DNA from: Actinomycetota bacterium
GTDB taxonomy: Bacteria; Actinomycetota; Actinomycetes; Streptosporangiales; Streptosporangiaceae
Length of the DNA: 36,358 bases
Assembly (NCBI GenBank): GCA_003168295.1
Contig: PMST01000693.1
Coordinates: 37,693-74,050 of the forward strand
Direction: 5' to 3'
Shown: positions 31,268 through 36,358 of the stretch, piece after piece
Layout: each line of letters starts with the position of its first letter
Numbering within the stretch: position 1 is the stretch's first letter
Notes under the pieces: generated by a model
What the model was told of the DNA's origin: nothing
Seen by the model: only the letters and a program-made list of their open reading frames with translations
Database searches by the model: none
Made by a program: the position numbers and the translations under genes

Positions 31268-33022
31268 GTGCCACAGGATTCCCGCGCCAGACAGATCGAA
31301 TGCGACCTGCTGGTCGTCGGGTCGGGGGCGGGCGGGCTATCGGCCGCGACCACGGCGGCCTGGCACGGGCTGCGCGTCGTGGTGGTGGAAAAGGACCAGG
31401 TGTTCGGCGGAGCGACCGCGTGGTCGGGCGGCTGGGCGTGGGTTCCGCTGAACCCGCTGTCGCAGGCGGACGGGATCGTGGAAGACCTGGACGGCCCCCG
31501 CACCTACCTCAAGCACGTGCTTGGTGAGAATTACGACGCAGCCAGGGTGGACGCCTTGCTCGATGCCGGGCGGCACATGGTGGCGTTCTTCGAGCAGAAC
31601 ACCGCGCTGCAGTTCGTCAGCGGCAGCTGGATCGCGGACATCCAGGGGCATGTGCCCGGGGCCGGCACCGGAGGCCGCTCGGTTGGGCCAAAGCCAGTCA
31701 ACGGCCGCGCACTCGGCGGGCACCTGCTCGATAAGCTGCGACCGCAGCTGTACGAGACCTCGTTCCTGGGCCTGGGCATCATGGCGGGGCCTGACCTGCA
31801 GGCGTTCCTGCACGCTACCCGCTCACCGAGGGCATTCGCCCACGCTGGCTGGCGGGTCGGGTTCCATGCCTTTGACCTGGCCACTCGCAGGCAGGGGATG
31901 CAGATGGTCAACGGCCTGGCCCTGATCGCCCGGCTGCTGAAGTCGGCCGACGACCTCGGCGTGGAGCTGCTGGTCTCCGCGTCGGCGAAGCGCCTGCTGA
32001 TCGACGATGGCGCAGTACAGGGTGCGGTGGTCGATACGCCGGACGGCGAGCTGACGATCCGGGCCAGCAGCGGGACCATACTGGCGGCGGGCGGTTTTCC
32101 TGCCGACGTCGGCCGCCGCCGCGAGCTGTTTCCGCGCACGCCGACCGGCCGGGAACACTGGACGCTGGCTCCGGACTCGTGCTCAGGAGACGGGATCAGC
32201 CTGGGGCAGTCAGCCGGCGGCCAGCTCGAGACACGTCTGGCCTCGCCGGTGGCGTGGTGCCCGGTTTCGCTGGTGCCCTACCGCAGCGGGCGAGTCGGCG
32301 TATACCCGCACATCGTCGACCGGGGCAAGCCCGGGCTGATCGCGGTGCTGGCCGACGGCCGCCGCTTCGTCAACGAGGCGGACGGCTACTACGACTTCGT
32401 CGCGGCGATGGTGCGGGCCGTTCCTGAGGGCCAAGAGGTCGCCGCCTGGCTGATCTGCGACCACACGTTCCAGCGTCGCTACCCGTTCGGCATGTCCAAG
32501 CCGTTCCCTGTCCCGGTGTGGCCGTACCTGCGCTCGGGCTACCTGAAGCGGGCGCGCACGCTGGATGAGCTGGCACGCGAGTGCGGCATCGACCCGACCG
32601 GGCTGAAACGCACCATCGGACAGTTCAACCGTCACGCCCGCAACGGGGAGGATCCGGAATTCGGCCGCGGCAGCACCCCGTTCAACCGCGGCTCCGGCGA
32701 TCCTGACCACCAGCCGAATCCCTCGCTCGCGCCGATCGCCAAGCCGCCGTTCTACGCGATCAAGGTGCTGCCCGGCAGCTTCGGCACGTTCGCCGGGCTC
32801 AGGACCGACGTCCACGCCCGAGTGCTCAACGCCGCCGGCGACCCGGTTCCGCGCCTGTACGCGGTCGGCTGCGACCAGGCCAGCGTGATGGGCGGCCACT
32901 ACCCGTCCGGCGGTATCAACATCGGCCCCGCCCTGACCTTCGGCTACATCGCCGGGCGGCACTGCGCCGGAGTCACCGACTACGAGAACCCCGTGACCGT
33001 TCCGCAGAACGATGGAGTGTGA
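31268..33022 (+). CDS. KstD-like FAD-dependent dehydrogenase
   Basis: Flavoprotein of 584 residues of the fumarate reductase/3-ketosteroid-delta1-dehydrogenase family. The FAD motif is VVGSGAGGLSAA near residue 17. The C-terminal GGHYPSGGINIGPALTFGYI (542-561) matches KstD, including the catalytic Tyr545 and the Gly-Gly that polarises the ketone. KstD enzymes remove trans-axial hydrogens next to a ring ketone. No other steroid gene is present. Flanked by TIM-barrel paralogues and near shikimate dehydrogenase genes, it may dehydrogenate an alicyclic keto acid toward an aromatic. GTG start; it overlaps or abuts the downstream TIM-barrel gene. Confidence 0.85.
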   Translation: MPQDSRARQIECDLLVVGSGAGGLSAATTAAWHGLRVVVVEKDQVFGGATAWSGGWAWVPLNPLSQADGIVEDLDGPRTYLKHVLGENYDAARVDALLDAGRHMVAFFEQNTALQFVSGSWIADIQGHVPGAGTGGRSVGPKPVNGRALGGHLLDKLRPQLYETSFLGLGIMAGPDLQAFLHATRSPRAFAHAGWRVGFHAFDLATRRQGMQMVNGLALIARLLKSADDLGVELLVSASAKRLLIDDGAVQGAVVDTPDGELTIRASSGTILAAGGFPADVGRRRELFPRTPTGREHWTLAPDSCSGDGISLGQSAGGQLETRLASPVAWCPVSLVPYRSGRVGVYPHIVDRGKPGLIAVLADGRRFVNEADGYYDFVAAMVRAVPEGQEVAAWLICDHTFQRRYPFGMSKPFPVPVWPYLRSGYLKRARTLDELARECGIDPTGLKRTIGQFNRHARNGEDPEFGRGSTPFNRGSGDPDHQPNPSLAPIAKPPFYAIKVLPGSFGTFAGLRTDVHARVLNAAGDPVPRLYAVGCDQASVMGGHYPSGGINIGPALTFGYIAGRHCAGVTDYENPVTVPQNDGV

Positions 33023-33024
33023 CG

Positions 33025-33888
33025 ATGCCACCCGCCGACGTCAGCCGCCCGGATCCCCGGCTGCTATCGATCTCCCACCTCACCGTGCTCGACGCGGCGC
33101 CGCCAGAACTGGTGACCGCCGCAGCCGACGCGGGATTCGACGCGGTCGGGATCCGGGTCTGGCCCGCCGCGGACGAGCCCGCGTACCCCATGCTGGGTGA
33201 CACCCCCATGATGGGAGAAACCATCGCCCGGCTCGCGGACACCGGGATGTATGTCCTGGACGTTGAGGTGCTCCGACTCCGGCCTGACAGCCAGATGGAC
33301 GACGCGCTGCGGATCCTCGATGCGGGCGCGCGGCTGCGGGCCCGGGGGGTGCTAGTCATCTGCAACGACCCAGAGGAGGACCGGCTGGTGGAGCGCTTCG
33401 CGGTGGTGTGCGAGGCGGCCGGGGCACGAGGGCTGCGGGCCTGCCTGGAGTTCATGATCTTCAGCTCGGTCAAGACGCTCGCCGACGCGCAGCGCGTGCT
33501 GAACCGGGCGGGCCACCCGGCGGGCGCCATCCTGGTCGATGCGCTGCACCTGCAGCGGTCCGGAGGCACGCCCGCCGATGTCAGCGCCGTGGCACCGGAG
33601 CGGCTGCCCTATGCGCAATTGTGTGACGGCCCGTTCCAGCCGATCCTCCCGGACAGCGCGGTGGCTCTTACCGAGGCACGGACCGGGCGGCTGTTTCCCG
33701 GCGACGGTGAACTTCCGTTGGCTGAGCTTCTCGGTGCGCTGCCGGCCGGGGCGTCGCTGGCCGTCGAGGCGCCGGTCGCGGATCTGGCCGGAAGGACGGT
33801 CGGCGAGCGGACCCGGCTGGCCTATGCGGCCCTCACCGGGTTGCTGGCCAAGGCGGACCAGGCTAACAATCAGGCCGATGCGAGGTAG
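33025..33888 (+). CDS. TIM-barrel sugar-phosphate isomerase/epimerase-family protein 2
   Basis: Paralogue of the protein at 30201 (shared HLT(M/V)LD(T/A)APP, DAGFDAVGIRV, LHLQRSGGTP, QLCD, FPGDGELPLAE-like segment), 287 residues from ATG 33025. The metal-binding positions are kept: a Glu in ACLEFMI, Asp and His in VDALHLQRSGG, Gln in YAQLCDG, and Glu in AVEAPV. The start at 33025 is set by ggag at 33014-33017; GTG 33019 overlapping the previous stop is possible and adds two residues. It is tightly coupled to the KstD-like gene, so the two likely act in sequence, for example dehydrogenation then dehydration or isomerisation of a ring acid. Confidence 0.82.
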   Translation: MPPADVSRPDPRLLSISHLTVLDAAPPELVTAAADAGFDAVGIRVWPAADEPAYPMLGDTPMMGETIARLADTGMYVLDVEVLRLRPDSQMDDALRILDAGARLRARGVLVICNDPEEDRLVERFAVVCEAAGARGLRACLEFMIFSSVKTLADAQRVLNRAGHPAGAILVDALHLQRSGGTPADVSAVAPERLPYAQLCDGPFQPILPDSAVALTEARTGRLFPGDGELPLAELLGALPAGASLAVEAPVADLAGRTVGERTRLAYAALTGLLAKADQANNQADAR

Positions 33889-34028
33889 CGAGACAAGGCC
33901 GGCGGATTTGGCGTCTTGGGTACTGTCTGCCCTAACCTGCTACAGACTCACGCCAGGACGCGGCACGGGCCTCTGGCCGACCAGAAGGCCGGGCACACTG
34001 GCGTCCAGGCGGACCTCGAGATAGGTAA

Positions 34029-34889
34029 ATGAACGTGGACGTGACCACCACCTCGGTTGACCAGGCGGTGCGGCGGGCCGCCGTACTTGGGTCCCCGATC
34101 CAGCATTCGCTTTCCCCCGTCCTGCACGGGGCGGCCTACCGGGCACTTGACCTGCATGGCTGGCACTACGACAAGATCGAGTGCGACGAGCCGGGCCTGC
34201 CACGGCTGGTGGACAGCATGGGTCCCGAGTGGGCGGGCCTGTCGCTGACAATGCCGCTCAAGCGAGTGGTCATGACCGTCGCCGACGAGGTATCGCCGCT
34301 GGCCGAGGCGGTCGGGGCCGCGAACACACTGGTGTTCTCTCCGGGCGGGGGCACACGGGCGGACAACACCGATGTGGCCGGCATGGTCTCGGCGCTGCGG
34401 GAGGCCGGACTGACCCGGGTCGAGCAGTCGGTCATTCTCGGCGCAGGCGGCACGGCCCAAAGTGCCCTCGCCGCGGTGCGCGAGCTGGGCCACCAGTCGC
34501 CGATCATCCTGGTGCGCAACCTGGCCCGTACCAGCGAGCTGCGTGAGACCGCCGAGCGACTCGGGATGCGGCCGACGATCTCCGACGGCCTGTTCACCGA
34601 GCCGCTGCCCGCCGCCGACCTGGTCATCTCCACGCTGCCCGGCGGCGCAGCCGATCCGCTAAGTGCTACCCGCTGGAAACCAGACACCATGGTGCTTGAC
34701 GTGGTGTACGCGCCGTGGCCGACCTCCTTCGCCGGGTCAGCCCTGGCCGCCGGGTGCCCGGTGGTCAGCGGTCTGACCGTGCTGCTTTACCAGGCGGTCG
34801 CGCAGGTCGAGCTGATGACCGGTCATCCCGGCCCGGTGGAGGCAATGCGAACCGCCCTGGTCGCCGCGGTCGCGGCCCGGCAAGGCTGA
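34029..34889 (+). CDS. aroE: Shikimate dehydrogenase (canonical NADP-type)
   Basis: Shikimate dehydrogenase of 286 residues with the canonical motif set: GSPIQHSLSPVLHGAAY substrate site, LSLTMPLKR with catalytic Lys78, ADNTDVAG with Asp115, Rossmann LGAGGTAQSA, and VRNLARTSEL whose Arg residues suit NADP(H). It reduces 3-dehydroshikimate to shikimate, or runs in reverse in catabolism. No other aromatic biosynthesis gene is adjacent, and actinobacterial aroE is usually elsewhere. Whether it is the housekeeping copy or a catabolic one is open. The 140 bp before it (33889-34028) show no gene and only a weak ribosome site. Confidence 0.82.
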   Translation: MNVDVTTTSVDQAVRRAAVLGSPIQHSLSPVLHGAAYRALDLHGWHYDKIECDEPGLPRLVDSMGPEWAGLSLTMPLKRVVMTVADEVSPLAEAVGAANTLVFSPGGGTRADNTDVAGMVSALREAGLTRVEQSVILGAGGTAQSALAAVRELGHQSPIILVRNLARTSELRETAERLGMRPTISDGLFTEPLPAADLVISTLPGGAADPLSATRWKPDTMVLDVVYAPWPTSFAGSALAAGCPVVSGLTVLLYQAVAQVELMTGHPGPVEAMRTALVAAVAARQG

Positions 34890-34916
34890 GCCGGCCGGCG
34901 CCGGGGGCGGCCGGCG

Positions 34917-36358
34917 GTGATTGACGCGAGACAGCGGCGGACCGGATTCCTGGTCGCCGGCTGCATGTTCATGGAGTTGCTCGACGGGACGATCGTGTCG
35001 ACGGCGGCGCCGCGGATCGGCGCGGCGCTGCACGTGCCCGCGGCCGCGATCGGGCTGGTGATCACCGCCTACCTGGTTACCCTGGCCGTGCTGATCCCGC
35101 TCAGCGGGTGGATGGTGTCCCGGTTCGGTACCCGCAAGGTATTCCTGACCGCGATCGTGATCTTCACTGTCGCGTCGCTGCTGTGCGCGACCAGCAGCAG
35201 CCTCGGCGAGCTCGTCGCCTGGCGTATCGTCCAGGGCGCCGGCGGCGCGATGATGGTGCCGGTCGGGAGGCTCGCCGTGCTGGGCACGACGGCGAAGTCA
35301 GACCTGATGCGGATGATCTCCTACATCGTCTGGCCCGCGCTGATCGCGCCGGTCATCGCTCCGCTCGCCGGCGGGTTCATCACCACCTACGCCAGCTGGC
35401 ACTGGCTTTTCCTGATCAACCTCCCGCTCGGAGTGATCGCCTTCGCGGTCGCGGTCCGGCTGGTGCCGTCGCTGCCGCTGGGGAGGCTTCCCACGCTGGA
35501 CTGGGCCGGAGTTCTGCTGACCTGTCTCGGTCTCGGTGGCCTGACCTATGCCGCCAGCCTCCTTTCCCGGGCCGCCCCCTCGTGGGCCACCGTCGTCGCG
35601 GTCGGCCTTCCCGCGGCAGGCCTGCTCGCCGCGGCGATACGGCATCTACTCCGGGCTCCCGATCCGCTCATCGATCTGCACACCTTGCGGATCCCCACGT
35701 TCCGTGTCGCGGTCACCAGCGGGGCACTGTCGTACATGGCGATCGGCGCGGTGCCGTTCCTGCTGCCACTGCTGTTCGAGAACGTCTTCGGCTGGTCGCC
35801 GATCAAGTCCGGTGCCGTCGTGCTGTTCGTGTTCGCGGGGAACATCGGGATCAAGCCGGCCACCTCCTACCTGCTCAACCGGTTCGGGTTCCGGACGATC
35901 CTGCTCGCCGCCAGTCTCACCCTGGCCGCCTCCGTGGCCGCCGCCGGTCTGGTCACCAGCCGGACCCCGGTCCTGGTGATCATCGTGATTGCGGCGGTCA
36001 GCGGAGTGGGCCGATCGGTCGGGGGGACCTCATACAACACGCTCAGCTTCTGCGACGTCCCCGAAACGCAGATGCCGCACGCCAACAGCCTCGCCGCGAC
36101 CGCTCAGCAGCTTTCCATCGGCCTCGGAGTCGCCGCCGCGACCATCGCCCTGCGCCTCGGCGACCCCATCGGGCGGCTCCTCCCCGGCGGGGCAACCGCC
36201 AAGACGGCCTACACCGTCGCGTTCGTCCTCATCGCGCTGCTGCCGCTGGGCGCGGCCCTCGGTGTCGCCCGCCTGCACCGCGACGCCGGCAGTGCCGCAC
36301 GGACCGCGCCCTCCGTCACCGAGGCGCCAGCCGTGCGCGAGCAGTTCAGGCAGTTAAC
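34917..36358 (+). CDS. DHA2-type MFS transporter (3' truncated by window)
   Basis: Drug:H+ antiporter-type major facilitator, open to the window edge; 480 residues are visible and no stop is reached. MFMELLDGTIVSTAAPRI in helix 1 is the DHA signature; WRIVQGAGGAMMVPVG in helix 4 and GTRKVFL in loop 2-3 also fit. At least 12-13 hydrophobic segments can be counted, suggesting the 14-helix DHA2 group. GTG start at 34917, 27 bp after aroE and on the same strand, so possibly co-transcribed. Likely export of toxic aromatics or drugs; the substrate is unknown. Confidence 0.87.
   Translation, partial: MIDARQRRTGFLVAGCMFMELLDGTIVSTAAPRIGAALHVPAAAIGLVITAYLVTLAVLIPLSGWMVSRFGTRKVFLTAIVIFTVASLLCATSSSLGELVAWRIVQGAGGAMMVPVGRLAVLGTTAKSDLMRMISYIVWPALIAPVIAPLAGGFITTYASWHWLFLINLPLGVIAFAVAVRLVPSLPLGRLPTLDWAGVLLTCLGLGGLTYAASLLSRAAPSWATVVAVGLPAAGLLAAAIRHLLRAPDPLIDLHTLRIPTFRVAVTSGALSYMAIGAVPFLLPLLFENVFGWSPIKSGAVVLFVFAGNIGIKPATSYLLNRFGFRTILLAASLTLAASVAAAGLVTSRTPVLVIIVIAAVSGVGRSVGGTSYNTLSFCDVPETQMPHANSLAATAQQLSIGLGVAAATIALRLGDPIGRLLPGGATAKTAYTVAFVLIALLPLGAALGVARLHRDAGSAARTAPSVTEAPAVREQFRQL

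Noticed and set aside
30450..31451. 333-residue plus-strand open frame
   Set aside because: Overlaps the TIM-barrel gene in antisense and the KstD-like gene in another frame; composition is that of a shadow.
31268..33022. Steroid catabolism locus
   Set aside because: Only the KstD-like flavoprotein suggests it; no Kst, Hsa or Mce genes occur in the window.
1..36358. CRISPR arrays, tRNA and rRNA genes
   Set aside because: No regular repeat-spacer pattern and no recognisable tRNA or rRNA sequence was found by reading.

Overview
This is a high-GC chromosomal segment from a soil-type actinomycete. Evidence for the taxon is the strong G/C third-position bias, frequent GTG/TTG starts, GGAGG-type ribosome sites, and families typical of Actinomycetota (DUF2218, IclR and GntR/FCD regulators, a KstD-like flavoprotein, a depolymerase paired with a ribbon-helix-helix protein). 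The order cannot be fixed from this sequence. No rRNA, tRNA, CRISPR array or intact insertion sequence was seen. Almost the whole window is accessory catabolism.

Layout. (a) 1-2460: the 3' end of a 2-hydroxyacid dehydrogenase, a bidirectional hairpin, then a polyhydroxyalkanoate-depolymerase-type esterase with its ribbon-helix-helix regulator. (b) 2536-8274, minus strand: a very long PLP-dependent Orn/Lys/Arg-type decarboxylase, a shikimate-dehydrogenase-like enzyme and a FUSC exporter. (c) 8414-12106, plus strand: an operator/promoter, DUF2218, an ACMSD-type metal-dependent decarboxylase, a LigB-type extradiol dioxygenase, a LigA-type small subunit and a meta-cleavage-product hydrolase, ending in a hairpin. 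(d) 12114-14483: two divergent IclR regulators around a 637-bp gene-free region. Upstream of the second IclR gene is a 15-bp palindrome nearly identical to the one upstream of block (c). (e) 14568-21120, minus strand: MaoC hydratase, E1alpha, E1beta, E3 and E2 of a 2-oxoacid dehydrogenase-type complex, an alpha/beta-hydrolase and a small phasin-like protein. (f) 21357-25218, plus strand: metallo-beta-lactamase-fold hydrolase, a stand-alone PhaC N-terminal domain, a 2-oxopent-4-enoate hydratase, a 4-oxalocrotonate-type decarboxylase and an alternative-oxidase-family di-iron protein. (g) 25266-30200: GNAT, a flavin reductase fused to a GntR/FCD regulator, cupin, RidA, a stress-protein-like gene and an MFS importer. 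(h) 30201-36358: two paralogous TIM-barrel isomerase/dehydratase-type proteins flanking a KstD-like FAD dehydrogenase, a canonical shikimate dehydrogenase and a truncated DHA2-type MFS exporter.

How the genes may work together (inference). Blocks (c), (f) and (g) hold many steps of a meta-cleavage pathway for a carboxylated, possibly amino-substituted catechol-like ring: ring opening (LigAB), decarboxylation (ACMSD family), C-C hydrolysis, deamination (RidA), 4-oxalocrotonate-type decarboxylation and hydration. The usual end enzymes (semialdehyde dehydrogenase, 4-hydroxy-2-oxovalerate aldolase, acetaldehyde dehydrogenase) are absent from the window. Block (h), with the importer and the first shikimate-dehydrogenase-like gene, looks like a funnel that oxidises and dehydrates alicyclic acids to aromatics. 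The main novelties are the alternative-oxidase-like gene inside a ring-cleavage operon, the flavin reductase-GntR/FCD fusion, the PhaC N-domain without a catalytic domain, and the matched operator pair that ties an IclR gene to the ring-cleavage operon.
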